In this document: piece after piece, positions 45,341-57,640 of the stretch
Position numbering within the stretch: the first letter of the stretch is position 1
How the letters are laid out: each line of letters starts with the position of its first letter
Source of the DNA: Ostrinia nubilalis
Taxonomy: Eukaryota > Arthropoda > Insecta > Lepidoptera > Crambidae
Reading direction: 5' to 3'
DNA: 64,000 nt
NCBI RefSeq assembly: GCF_963855985.1
Contig: NC_087100.1
Coordinates: 2,329,001 to 2,393,000 of the forward strand
The notes under the pieces: generated by a model
What the model was told of the DNA's origin: nothing
What the model saw: the letters and a program-made list of their open reading frames with translations, nothing else
Databases searched by the model: none
Position numbers and translations under genes: made by a program

Positions 45341-45786
45341 GTAAGCCAAAATTCACATACCTATTACACTGTGACGTTACATAAGCCACAGCTACTGTTT
45401 ATTAAATATTATATTTCCGTGACATGTTACGTGTGACACTGACAGCTAGGCGGGTCGGGGTGACAGGTACAGACGCCGGCACATCAAGCTTAACATTGTA
45501 GCAACCAATTGTATCGCAATAGGTGTTATTTTGCAACAAAAAATCATGATCTGTTGGCGATTGTACTTGTAAATCTCCAAAACTATTTACCTATTTTCAT
45601 CGTGTGTATCATTAATACCTATGCATGTAGCTTCTTATTTAATTACAACTATATTATTGTAATAATTAGGGAACGATTAATATGGGAAATACAAATTAAT
45701 TAGTTCTAAGAAAATTAAAGCGCCCAATTACCTACATTTAGAAATTAGTTTCATATCATCATACGTTATTAATCAAGCAATGAGCT
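45341..45786. other. No gene recognised; possible intron
   Basis: AT-rich DNA downstream of the candidate 47-nt exon. I see no repeat or gene. Confidence 0.35.
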
Positions 45787-45890
45787 CTGGAGATAATACT
45801 ATTATAGTGTTTATCGATAAGTTTCCGGGCCGTCCTTCATTATATCGATAGGGATAATTTATTTATCGACAGATAAGTCACGATAAATGG
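45787..45890. promoter_or_regulatory. Dense GATA / DRE motif cluster
   Basis: Within about 100 bp there are GATAA or TTATC words at 45792, 45811, 45815, 45852, 45863, 45872 and 45882, plus an exact TATCGATA (45843-45850), the DRE bound by DREF in insects. A GC-richer segment follows. Confidence 0.4.
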
Positions 45891-48800
45891 GGCCGCACGG
45901 TAGCGTTCCTTCGCCTCACCTTGAAATGCTATAGTTACGTGCCGTTTATAGCGTAATATAAACTCTAGTAGCATCTAATAAAAATATTGCTGTAATCTCT
46001 CTAATTGTTATAAATTAAGTGTTCAACTCTTTACTTCAACCTAACACAAAATGCCAACTGATTGCGTTCTTTATGACTAAAGTAATAAGGTTCGAGATCA
46101 GTAAAAGTAGTTTTTTAGGTTGACTTGACGTTTCCTGTAGAAAAATATTAGGGCTTCAAAAGTACTTATAGTTTGCTACAGATTTTCTTAGGATATCGGT
46201 GAATGATACTCGATAAAACATATTTGATGTCTAATATTTCAAATATCAATGTGAAAAAATGCGGTTAAGTAAACATAAAGACGAAAAGTCACGTAACTTC
46301 AACTCACATTAATCATTTTATGGCTCCTGTAAAACATGTAATGGCACTCATAGAAAATTTCGTGATTTGTGCAATTCACGACCCAAAGTATCTTCAGTTA
46401 TCAAGACGAAGTAATACGAACATGACTACGTAGGTACCTACGTCTGGAGGCCATAGCAACAATACAGAGGATATACAAAAAACTGGCGCCTCATTTGTAA
46501 TACAAATATTTCATACATAGCGCGATATCATTACGGCTCTTGCGTCACCGAGCATACAACAAAGCTCGCCAACAATTTGTTCAGGTGAATCGCTATGAAC
46601 ACATTTCAAACAATAGCATCTTTATAGAATCTATGTTACCAGGTCGAGTGTTTCAGTTTCATTAAAATGTGACGATTTCGCAATTGTAACTGTTTCAAAA
46701 TTTATCAATAGAACAATTAATAGAACGTAAACGATTCAAGCTCTTGAATTCGCGCGGTGCGCGTTAGCTAGCAATGTATCGTAAAATTTTAGAACGGTCC
46801 GGAATTCAACTTTATACCTGTTACCATATTCTAACGCCGCCCATTAAAAAAGAATCATTATACTCGATAACCATCCACATATCGATATATCTTGAGTTCA
46901 TTTCCTTTCATTTGTTTTAATTTATCGGCCGAAAATTGCCATTTATAATTCTCACTCTGAGATTTATACGCCGATAAATACATTCTGAACTCAAAATGTC
47001 AATACAAACATACGAAAGGAAAAATCAAATCTGCGCGCCAGAGTCGTAAACGAGATAAAATCTGAAACATTTAACGCTACAGACAATAGAATTTTAAAAC
47101 CCTATCAACTTCAGCAATTTAGGGCAGCTGCGAATATAATGTCGAATGGTGGACGTCAGCAGGGAAAGGGATATTTTTTGGGAGCGGCAACAGCTGTTTC
47201 TGGACCAGCGTCGAGCGATTTAGCTCCGGCGCTGATGACAAATGCGCGGGGTTCTCGCAGGGCCGGCCGCCCAGCCGCTTGAACTACAGGAATGTTACTT
47301 GCCGAGTTCGCCGCCGGCTCGCATTATTTCGGTAGTAATATATGGGATTAAGAAACGGGGTAAATCGTCAAGATTATCGCAGGGCGTGGGCGAAATGGAG
47401 GCCATGACGAAACTCTGATTGATAACGTTATTGTACGATAAAGCCGTCAGCCGCGGTTGCTATGCCGCGGCCGGGGCCCCACGAATATTCCTATGGCTCT
47501 TGTATTCAGCGTGTTAATTACACGGAAAATGATAACAGCATTGATATAACGTGAGCTGAGATTCTAAACTCAAAATGGGTACACTGATAACTATTTCGTA
47601 CGCATCATAACGAGTGATAATAACTGAGACGTGGCAACGCGGCTGTCCTTGAATAGCAATTCAGTGAGATACGTAGACAGCTACGGAAACAGCTAGTGCC
47701 TTTGGAATGTACGAGTAATAATAAAAACAGATGAACGCGCTCGTTACTCAGGATGTCATCGATTGACGTATTATGTTGCATTAGCATTCAGCAGATATAA
47801 CTTGGACTCACAACTGGTCAATCACTCCTTCATTCATTCCCGTCCCGCATTGATTCGGAGACTTAGCTGAGTCACTCCGCACATATTAATCTCGCTCCAC
47901 CCTTGCGGTACTCTGCGGGATTCGACACAGTAAATATGACGATTAACAAATACCCAGTAGATTCGCGCGAAAGTTCACAACTTCGCGATTGCTTTTGTTA
48001 ACGGCGACAACAATGCAATTTAGAGTATGTATTAACACCGAAGAAGCGCCGCGTCATCGTTTTCAAGTACCCGGGCGTGTCCCGAGATTGTAATGTGACT
48101 GAGCACTTTTGTATTCCTACCTTAATTGACTTCACCATTTGACACTTTTTCTATCTTCGCAGATGTGTTCGAGTTAATTTATAATAACGTATTGTTAACT
48201 GTAGTCACTTTATCCTTATAGATTCTCACCTTAGTCTCTTGAGAATTGTTCTTTAAAAACACTAATAGACACGTTCATATTTTAAAGGGTCACCTTGAGG
48301 AAAATAGTGATTTTCTAAATTGTACCTTTTTTGATTTTGGTATTATGGTAATAATAAGATACAAAATTGTTGTGGTGTCCGTATTTATTGCTAATTTATT
48401 GTTTTTGTCACAGTGACTGTCATTTAGCAAAGTGGTCGCCAGTGTTGGTCTCTCCATTTCGCTCGTTCTAATTCAAAGGTTATTATTGTTACAGATCCAG
48501 CGTGACCCGTCTGATGCAGATCGCTATCTTCGCTCGACTTAGTCCACCATTTTAGATTAGGCTCTTTGTGTTATAATCATATTAGAATGTTCCGTAAATT
48601 AATCTTTTCATCTGTTGAACAATGCGGAATGTGCAGTTACCACTCATCATCGAAGTTTCTTCATTCAATGCCTCCCATCTCTGTGAATCGTGATAGTGTT
48701 CTACTGCACTCTCTCTTGTTCTCGCTACTCAAAAGTGATTTGTAACATGGGCAGTCCAATCGTCACAGATATGTTTTATGTGAAACCAACAAAGTATTGA

Positions 48801-51044
48801 TAAGGTCCCGGAGGGAATCGCAAAAATGCTCTTTAGTTTATAAGCGTGACAGTGCACATTGTGATCCTCGTAACGTTTTTCCGTTTTCCTTCGCGATCCT
48901 GACATGTTCGCGCGTTATTGTTTTATTTTAATTTATTATTATTTTATGAATTTTTAAATTGTATACTTTGTTACGTTAAGAGTTTTGAATTATATTGACT
49001 AACACATACTAAACAATTCTAACGCATGACTTTTATTTTACAAAATCAACTCGCGAGTGTGCATGACGTTAAAGTTTTTAATATTTTTAATGTTTTATAA
49101 TATGTTAAGATAGACAACCTGCTACTCTGACATGCGTATCTTAAAACAAATGTGATATTGATTTTGAAATGTTTACTTCAACAATTTGTACATAATGTAA
49201 TCGGAATAATTCAATGATGAGATCGATCATATAATTGTCGTACGCCTTGCTCCATAAAACTTGATTTTAGGTTACAATCGAATCATTACTTAAATTCGAG
49301 TTTTAGTTCTTGCATGGCAATACCCGGGGATTGCATTCTAGTTTTTTGTAAGATGAAAAATTTGATTATGCAATCTGTTTAATTTATAAAATGTTAATTA
49401 TGAATTAGTTGAGAATTGTTTTATAATTATTGATTTAGAATCGTTCAATAAACATTTCGGCATGAAGATTTTGTTTCTTTAAGCTCCGCGGATGTTCCCA
49501 CAGCGTCTCGCATGTCTCATGAGCGGTGAATAGCTCTTTTGGAGGTCGAACGTAAAGTCATTTTTCAATTAATCCAATGTCATCAGGACAAGCCGACCTC
49601 TGCTCCGAACCGGCTAAATAACCTATGTTCGATGTCCTCCGTCGTTCGGGCGATAATCAACTTTATTAGTGGGATATTAACAACTGAATTTAATTACGTC
49701 CCATTGAGACATCGGCATATACTTGAGTAAATTTGAACAGTTGTTTCCTTCGTCAAATTGTCGTAAATTACTTTCCTACAGGTCTAGCGGATCGGGGCCG
49801 GTTTGAGAGGAGGATTGTTTTTGAAGCATTGTAGAGCAGGGCGTTTATTTTTGTCCGAATGGGGTTATGTTTGTTATGTCAGTGGCACGCAGCTGATTTA
49901 GTTTGTTGGTGCGATAATTTATGGGTAGCGCTGTAAACTGTTGCTACCGGCGCTGACCGACTGAATCAAACGAATTTAGTGGTTCCGTTGCGGGAATCGG
50001 ATAAATAAACGTACATCGAGCTCCGTTTTCATGTTGTGATTGTTCATTGAGCAAACTTTTCAACGATTGTCGAAGGAGATGAATATAAAAAAAATACGTT
50101 TGGGATTATTCTCAAGCTGTTAAATAAATTATGCATACGCAATCACATCGAAATGATCTCCTAATAACTTAAGTCAATGTCTATAAAAGGCAAAGCAATT
50201 CGACTAGTTGAATTATACAGTTATTAAAGTTGCTGTATGAATGATTAAATTCCGATGGATACATCTCGCGCTCGATCAATCATACATTTTTTAATGAAGC
50301 GAGTGAATAATAATTCAGAGTTATCGGCGATACTATCGAAATCTAACCATCGGATGATAACTGATGATTGTAATCATGATAGTGTACGAAAAAATGATTA
50401 CCTGGAGCTCTTACACGATAGTATTTTGAGCAGTAAGTATCTACATGATTGGTACAACATAGTTTTACAACGCATACTACATTAGTTACGGGTTCGAATC
50501 CCGCAAGACGCAAACGAATATTGTGGTTATTGCAATATAAAAGGTATTTCATCAATACGATCCCCCGAACATCAAATTGTGGAAAACTGCATGAGCAACC
50601 GAGTTTGAGGCTAGGTAAGTACTGGTGTGACACATCAAGGTAAGGTATGGTATAACAGGAACGATTTTGCAGTATAGCCTAACAGGCATTTGAGAGGTCA
50701 CCGGTTCGATCCCGGTTGACTGCTTGACAAATGGCAGAAATTACAAGTCGTCTATTTAAAAAAAATCGAAGCCTATTAAATGTTTATTAAAGAGGTAAAG
50801 AAGATTCGAATAAACTGTATGAAGAATGATATCTTCGCCTACTTTGTAGAGCATTGGATCGAGCAAAGTTATCTACCTACTATCACGATAAATTCATTTT
50901 ACATGTCATAAAAGATGTCAAATTCTCAACAGAACACCGCGTCGCGTGGTCTCTAGTAATAAATCGGCTTAGACCTTTACAGGTAATCAATGAGTTATAA
51001 TCTCTGTCAAGTGTCGTGTGAATCCACATAAATCTCCCTTATAG
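45891..51044. other. Transposon-poor DNA, no gene recognised
   Basis: About 5.2 kb. A GC-rich block spans 47110-47490 (CGGCCGCCCAGCCGCTTG, a CAGCTG E-box, GCCGCGG inverted around 47450-47470). AT-rich tracts dominate 48200-49500. Two tRNA T-arm-like words, GGGTTCGAATCCCG (50498) and CGGTTCGATCCCGG (50702), lie ~200 bp apart without full tRNA folds. A TATAAAAGG word at 50183 has no supported gene. Nothing codes. Confidence 0.35.
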
Positions 51045-51225
51045 CTTTGGTCCAGCCACCGGCGCACGCGCAGTCACAGTCAATATAAGCCGCAGTATAT
51101 CAACCGCTTTTAAGATCGAAGTGGGCAGTCCGAGTGAGCCAAATCAAACGCCTGTGGTGATTTATTGGGAAGAAGAAGACTGGAAATCCTTGAGGCAGCG
51201 ACAATATGACCTAGACTTTTTCAAG
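51045..51225 (+). CDS. Possible internal exon
   Basis: A single frame of 60 codons is open from an acceptor-like CTCCCTTATAG (ends 51044) to a consensus donor AAG|GTAAGAG at 51226. It includes TAFKIEVGSPSEPN and VVIYWEEEDWKSLRQRQYD. Other AGs at 51055, 51072 and 51078 could serve as acceptors. There is no ATG in frame, so it would be internal. Composition is more balanced than the flanks. No domain or transposon family is recognised. It could be chance; the donor and the length of open frame are the main support. Confidence 0.25.
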
Positions 51226-52929
51226 GTAAGAGAGTAAGAAAATGCACACTAAAACAACTTTACTTGGGCTTTTTCAAGACAGTTAACTGGACCCTAATCT
51301 GCCTAAACTTGTCATAATGTGGGTTTGCAATCAAATACCTGCCCATTTGGCTGAAAAACAAAATGTAATTTGTCAATACTTAGGAGTAAGAAGTAGTTGT
51401 AGATTTTAGTTAGAGGTGGCGGTATATTTCTTAAATCCCGTCGGCTCTCTTAGACAACTTTTTTTAAAATGCTTAAAATATAGTCAATGACAAAAATTAC
51501 TGCTAAATTTTGTAGGCTGTGGTCAGCAAGGCTACCAACTTTTACTGGGCGTATGATGAAAGCCGCACGGGAATTTGCACTGCAATTGTCGTTAAAATTT
51601 ACGAAGCAAATGCTTAGATCTTATAGCAGACTACAATCTGATTGAACCCTATCAAATTACAAGAGCAGTATTTACGACTATCTTAAGTAGATATCTGAAG
51701 ACTTAATCATGTTCTTACAGCTTGATTAATATTGAAGATTAGGATTGTTTTTTTGCGCCCAATATCAAGAATAGTTGTAGAAGAGAAATAATTAAAAGAC
51801 AAGATTCAGAGGATTGGCTAATAAGTTTTAAAGCTGAAGATAATTTTCAGCATTAAGTTACGAGTATCCTCAGTCAAGAGTAAAGATCCTCAGTCAGTCA
51901 AAAGCCAATAGATAAGAAATAATGTTTAAACCATATGAATCAATAGATTTATTAATTACTTATTTTGCCATATTAAAATAGCAGAAGATAATCTAATGTG
52001 GTAGACGTTTACTTTGTATACGTGAATTTCATACCTAATGCATAATAAGATAATTACGTTCGTTGATGAAGAAGTTCATAATGAAAACGACTGTCCGTTC
52101 GTAAGCAGATGCATCACGTATGAGATTAATTAAAATATACTAGACAGGTCTAGGCCGTACATCATCCGGCAGATGGTGGCAGTGTGCATAGAAACTGCAA
52201 TTAGAAGTTTTAATTTCGATAACAGTTAAGTACGTGTGTAATTTGAAAATTATAAACTTGTAAGGATAATGCTTGATTGTAAATACTAATTACAGATACA
52301 AGCTAATTCAAGAACTTTGAGTTTAGCTGTTTCTTTAATCGTTCTTTAACGATATTGGTATTTACTGCAGCGAACTCATGTTTATTTATACTTAGAAGAA
52401 AATAAAAAAGGGGTAGTTTAGAAGTAGGCAATTGGTTTAATAGCTGAAACAATGTATTTATTATAATGTTATTAGTTGCAAAACACACTTTTTGTGTGTG
52501 CTACATTACGCACCGTGAGACCCCAGGAACGGGAGAAAAACGTCAGTTTTGTACTTAATTGAATATTTTCTCACAGCGCCGATAACTACGTTACATAAAT
52601 TTATTATAAGACCATCGCAAACTTATGTAATAACTTCGCGACACTATTATTGACAATTCACAGGCTCATTTGTATTCGCAAACACTTCACGCGTGTTGGA
52701 TAATGCGATCCGAATTTATTGCCCGTCTCTTAAAGAAATACGGTACGACATTTAAAAAGCAGTAACTGCATAAGGCGGTCGAAAGTGCACCGATAAATAA
52801 AAGTTGTCGCACAAGTGACTTTCTGTTTGCGAAATCTTGCAACTTAATTGGGTTGCTGTCAATTTTGGATGGTGTGCTGCGCTACACTGGGAGAGAAGCG
52901 AAAAAGATAAATGAAGCTAATAATCATAA
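51226..52929. other. No gene recognised
   Basis: AT-rich DNA downstream of the possible exon. I see no repeat or gene. Confidence 0.4.
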
Positions 52930-53085
52930 ATTATCATCATCATTTCAGCCACAGATCCACTGCTGAACATAGACCTCCTCCAATGATTCACACAATCATA
53001 AGCCACGTATTTATAATTTTTCTGAAGTATATGAGGACTTTGTCCAGCAGTGGACGTCTTTCGGCTGAAACGAACGAACGAACTA
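52930..53085. repeat. Two RTE 3' ends in opposite orientation
   Basis: The segment 52932-52997 is a minus-strand RTE end with a (TCA)n tail. 53034-53085 is a plus-strand end (GGACTTTGTCCAGCAGTGGA, then GGCTGAAACGAACGAACGAAC) whose tail is (ACGA)n rather than (ATG)n. Both are 3' ends, so these are two separate insertions from different subfamilies. Confidence 0.7.
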
Positions 53086-56000
53086 TATGAGGCCTATCAG
53101 TGCGATCATTTACCACTGCGTATACGAGAAAAGAGGATAATTTCCAAAGTTAGAAGCCAGTCATATTCAGAAGCAGATAACCTTCTAGAACGCAATGAAC
53201 GTGATAGAAAACAAGTAAATGACATGAATACTATTAGTTTTTGATATTTCACATAAAATGCAGTTTTAGATGGCAGCATTTGGTCTTCAGTATGTGGTCA
53301 AAATAATACATCCCGAACATTAAACTGGTAATTGAATATAGTATTGAATATTATCGCGGTTGAACTTTCCGTGTAGAACAATCTTTAAGTAAAGTATTCG
53401 TCCGGATTTCGATATGACACATATGTTTAAGTTGAACTGGTGTTTTTTTAATGATATAATTGTAGTCTCGTAGCTTCAGGTCGTCCTCGTGTAGGTTTGC
53501 TTAACTTCGAGGGTTTATGTAATTAATTACATTCATTATCAATTATTTTTGCATCAGCGGTGACAGTAAGCATTGACAAGTATTTCTTTAATTGTTGGTT
53601 TCGAACAATTATAAATACATGGGATGATTTAAAATAAATTGCTGATCATTTAACTGTTGGAAGGCCAGAGAAAGTAGAGTCAATCCCTGGTTACTTCGTT
53701 TCAGTGGTCAATTATTTCGTTTCAGATATAAAATGATTGTCGTTCGTATATCGTTGTTTTATCTAGCTGGAGGCAATGTTTTATTAAAAATTTAATCGTC
53801 TCAAGTATCACAATACTATCTGCAAATGAACGTGCACTTTCAAATGCGACCTATTCAAAACAAATAATCAACTTTCACTATTGCGTGCCACATTGCAGAA
53901 TCATGTATCAACAGTTTTATGTCCTAATCTTATCTAGAAAAGTCACTAAAGCTTAACCAGTCTTTAAACCGCCAGGTCTTAACATTTACGTTTGACTTAT
54001 TAATCGGACGGCATTTGAGAGGCAGCCATTTTAATTAACCGGCTATTAAGTGCCGAAGGATTAGGAACACTAAGTCACGAGCAACGCCGCGGGCGACGCA
54101 TTAGTGTCGGCCGCAATGCCACAAAGTCTAGATCTAGCTGGACTTACCCAGGTCGGATTGCATACCAATATCTGACGTATCTAGACGTGGATTTGGGTCA
54201 AAATATTACTTTTAAAATGTGATTTAATTATTTTTTATTAAGACTGGGATTGGCATTCGCTGACAGTTGATTTCTTATGACCTAAGTTTCGTGAAGGCAA
54301 GATTGAATAGGCACTTTCTAGTCAAGTATGTGTAAGATCTGGACAGCAACAATATTTAACATGTGTGGGATTTTCAATTAAGAGACTGTGATCTCTCTTT
54401 GCTAAAAGTGATGGTTACTTTTTGTCTGGATATCGTGGCTGATTTTTCTTCCCATGTTTTCTAAGCATTTCAACATCAAGATCAACATTCAATTTCAGCA
54501 TCAAGGCTTGCTGAACACACTAAAATTTATGAAACGAACTAATCATACACTTGGACACTAATTCACGGCTCAGCACTGTATCTCACACCTCACAATAGCT
54601 TATGCCTTATGGTAATGATTCTGAGGAATTGATCAAGACGTCATATCTGGTTTTCCTTGTAAAGGTGATGTGGCTGAAGGACATGACTATTGACTATCCT
54701 CAACCCAAAGATATTTAAGGTAGTAACTAAGAGCATCTAGATTCATAGTCAAATGCAATGTAACTATACAACAATGTACATATTAAAGGTCATAATTAAG
54801 ATATCAGATCGATGGATAGATGGCGCCAAGATGATCAAGAACAACGCAGACATGCAAATTACGTTTGTTTTAATAGCATCATTATCACTGATGCATATTC
54901 AGTATTCGAAGCATTATAATATCGGAACTCCGCGTAAGTATTCCGTCGATAAATCAATTTATAAAATACTGCGTTCCATGTCTATTAACAGGCGTACACC
55001 TAGTTATAGTGTGCGAGGGGTGAGGAGCGCCAAATGTTCCGGCACTAATGCAGTCACGAACTGCATGCGCGGGCGTCATTAAAATGCTTGATGGAGATTA
55101 ACACTCCTAGCTTATAGGGTTACCAGGTCCAAAAATTGGTTTCTGCCAAAATCCGTACTTGTAAAGCAAACCTGTCGGTACTATCAATGAAAAACTCGGA
55201 CGTAGGCAGCGTATAAATTTTCCCCATGAATCGTGTAAATTGTAGGTACCTTTAATCCGTAAGTGCTGCTGTAAGATTTAGTAGAAATACGAATTGGAAA
55301 ATCGGGACATCACTATCGGTGTTCAGTTACAACATTCTTCCGCGTTTTCATCTCGTAACCTTGGTTCACTACAAGAAAATTCACAATATTTCATACCTAT
55401 ATCACATGGGTGGTTTGTGGGTTGTGTGGTACTCTCTCCCAGAAGGGCAAGTCTTAGGCTGAATTGCACCATGTAACTTTGACCGTAACTATAACGATAA
55501 ACGGTGTTTTTCGTATGGAGTTTGACAGATTTTTGACGTTTGTCAAAGTTAAAATAAGATGGTGCACCCAGCCTTAGTAGGAACTACTAATATGCCGGTA
55601 TATTAGGTGATGAACAATATGATTTGATAAAGGGACATCACCATCATCATCAACTCGAGCATTTTGTCTGCAGGTATCTGGTAACCCTAGCCTCAGCTGA
55701 TCTAGATATCAATTATCTAAAAAGCAATGAAGCTTTGCGTTGGGATTTCATCGAGTCGTGTTTGCTGGATTGAAGAATTGGTTCAAATAAAAAGCTAAGA
55801 GTAATTTCATTGTTATAATGGATAAGTTTAAGATATCGATCTACGCAATATGAGAGTTTGTTTTAAAACTGATTTTGTTTGAATTTGAACTAACTAAATT
55901 ATAAAAGTCAACATTCAACAAACAGCGATCACATACACAGTACTTACATCAACGTTTGTTACCTACTACATTAAGGGTGGATTCGACCAAATAAGAGTAA

Positions 56001-56488
56001 ATATTAATCTCAGAATAAACTTGTCATTTTGACATATTTCCCATACTCAAACTGTCAATGTGCCAGTTATACCAGGAGTTATTCTCGGATAAAAGTTTGG
56101 TCGAATCGGGCCCAAGAACAATAAAAAACCTGTAAATAATGACATATGAGACGAGGTTTAGTGAAATTTTAAATAGGTTTTTTAAAACGGTATCTAGGAA
56201 TAATATGCCTTTGCACTAGATTGAAAAAAATTGAAACCAAAAAGTAGTTTATCTGGATAGCTTAAGGTCCCATTTCCTAGATTATAATCTAGCAAGCATG
56301 TTGAACTGGAGAAAGTGATAATTGCATACATGATACGTCGCGTGATATAAGATCAGGACAAGCTTGACAACCCGATTATTACGTTCGTTAGTACAATCAC
56401 AGATTACTTAACACTCGTGGTACAATGTTGCCATGTCACTAGTAAGTTACAACGGCTCACCAATTGCTATTGCAGCTAGAAACTAGTT
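53086..56488. other. No gene recognised
   Basis: About 3.4 kb of mostly AT-rich DNA. A frame of 109 codons at 54753-55082 has no recognisable domain and a biased, low-complexity look. A paired word (CCCAGAAGGGCAAG near 55439 and TGGTGCACCCAGCC near 55560) flanks a tract resembling a common repeat, not assigned. Confidence 0.35.
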
Positions 56489-56821
56489 TTTTTTTATTAT
56501 TATTTTTATCCAAAACGAGGAAGCTCTTGGCCTGTATCTCATCTGATGGTAAGTGATGATCAGGCCGAAGGTGGAAGCGAGCTTCACCCGGAATCCTCAA
56601 CCACGGAGGAACTGGCTATCTTACCTCTAACTGCCGGAACACAACAATGCTGTTAACATTGTTGTTATGGCGACAGACTTAGGTTAGGTAGCTAGCCAGG
56701 CGGACTTAGAACAAGCCCTACCACCAACCAAACCGAACAGAAAAATCTGCCCCCACTGGGAATCGAACCCGGGACCTCTGCGTCTGAAGCAGGTGGTCTT
56801 ACCACTAGACCACAGAGGCGG
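56489..56821 (-). repeat. Full-length tRNA-derived SINE
   Basis: On the minus strand the head (56821 to about 56750) folds like a tRNA: GCCTCTG acceptor strand, A-box-like TGGTCTAGTGGTAAGACC, and B box GGTTCGATTCC. The head is followed by a ~230-bp body with GCCAGTTCCTCCGTGGTTG and CTCGCTTCCACCTTCGGCC, and a 3' end TTTTGGATAAAAATAATAA with an A-rich tail at 56489. The A and B boxes would give internal Pol III transcription. Truncated copies of the same body occur at 33226 and 41532. The head is a SINE promoter, not a functional tRNA gene: there is no isolated 73-nt unit with a terminator. Confidence 0.88.
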
Positions 56822-57640
56822 TTAGTATTCCTCCACTGTCTGCTGCTGCTGCTGTCTTTCCCGAATACTTCTGGGCCTCTTCAAAGCGAGAGTGAATAGG
56901 CACTTACAGGGCAGGTATAATATACCATCCTAGACTGCATCTCACTTAAAATTAGGTGTGATCGCAGTCAAATGCCTGCTTTGTTCTGCATTAAAAAATA
57001 CTGACTGCTAAGAGATTGTCCACATTTTTTTACAAAAAATCATACTAATAAGTATAATACAAGAAGAACTGAAAGTAAAATATACCTACCTCTCGTTCAG
57101 CGCAAGACCTTACGGCTTGATAATTAATTTTATTGCAATTAAAACAAGAATTGCGCCAAATGTGAATATGAAGAATGAAACGTAAAAAGCACAAATAGAA
57201 ACTTGTGCCTTTTAAATTAAAGGCTGGTTGCTAGTTAGCATTTCACTATCAATTCAATCGCTGGCATAAATCAATTAAGGTCCTTGCCGCATATATTTAA
57301 ATATTGTACACTCGCACCCAGAAATATGTGTATCTCTTTGACCATAACTTAGTTGAAAAATTGAGATTTTATAAAAAAAAACCCGTCATGACTCAACGGA
57401 TCAACGAAAAGCAGCTTTTAATAAAATACCTTGGTTGGTACTACGGTAAAAAACTTAAACCGCAATTTTTACAGAGAGAAAGTAAAGTCCTAGTGGATAC
57501 ATAAGTATTTGACCACCGCCTTTTTCGCGTCGACGTTGGTCGTATTTTTCAGTGAAGGTATGGTAATGAGTAGCAGACCTTTACTGTCAGTTATTTGCAA
57601 AAATACAGATGAAATGAAATGAATTTTTTAGAAAACCAAT
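56822..57640. other. No gene recognised
   Basis: AT-rich DNA. A 66-codon frame near 57304-57504 is rich in K and Y and is judged chance. Confidence 0.4.

Noticed and set aside
50183..50222. Core promoter (TATAAAAGG with a CAG about 35 bp on)
   Set aside because: No gene or conserved initiator follows; TATA words are common in this AT-rich DNA.
54753..55082. 109-codon plus-strand frame
   Set aside because: No domain, uneven composition; treated as chance.
55660..55675. TTTTGTCTGCAG|GTATCT as another recursive splice site
   Set aside because: The donor half is weak and there is no downstream donor in an open frame.
56750..56821. Stand-alone tRNA gene
   Set aside because: The tRNA-like part continues without terminator into a SINE body that recurs elsewhere in the window; several acceptor pairs are wobble.
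57304..57504. 66-codon frame rich in K and Y
   Set aside because: Composition follows the AT-rich DNA; no ATG at its 5' end and no domain.
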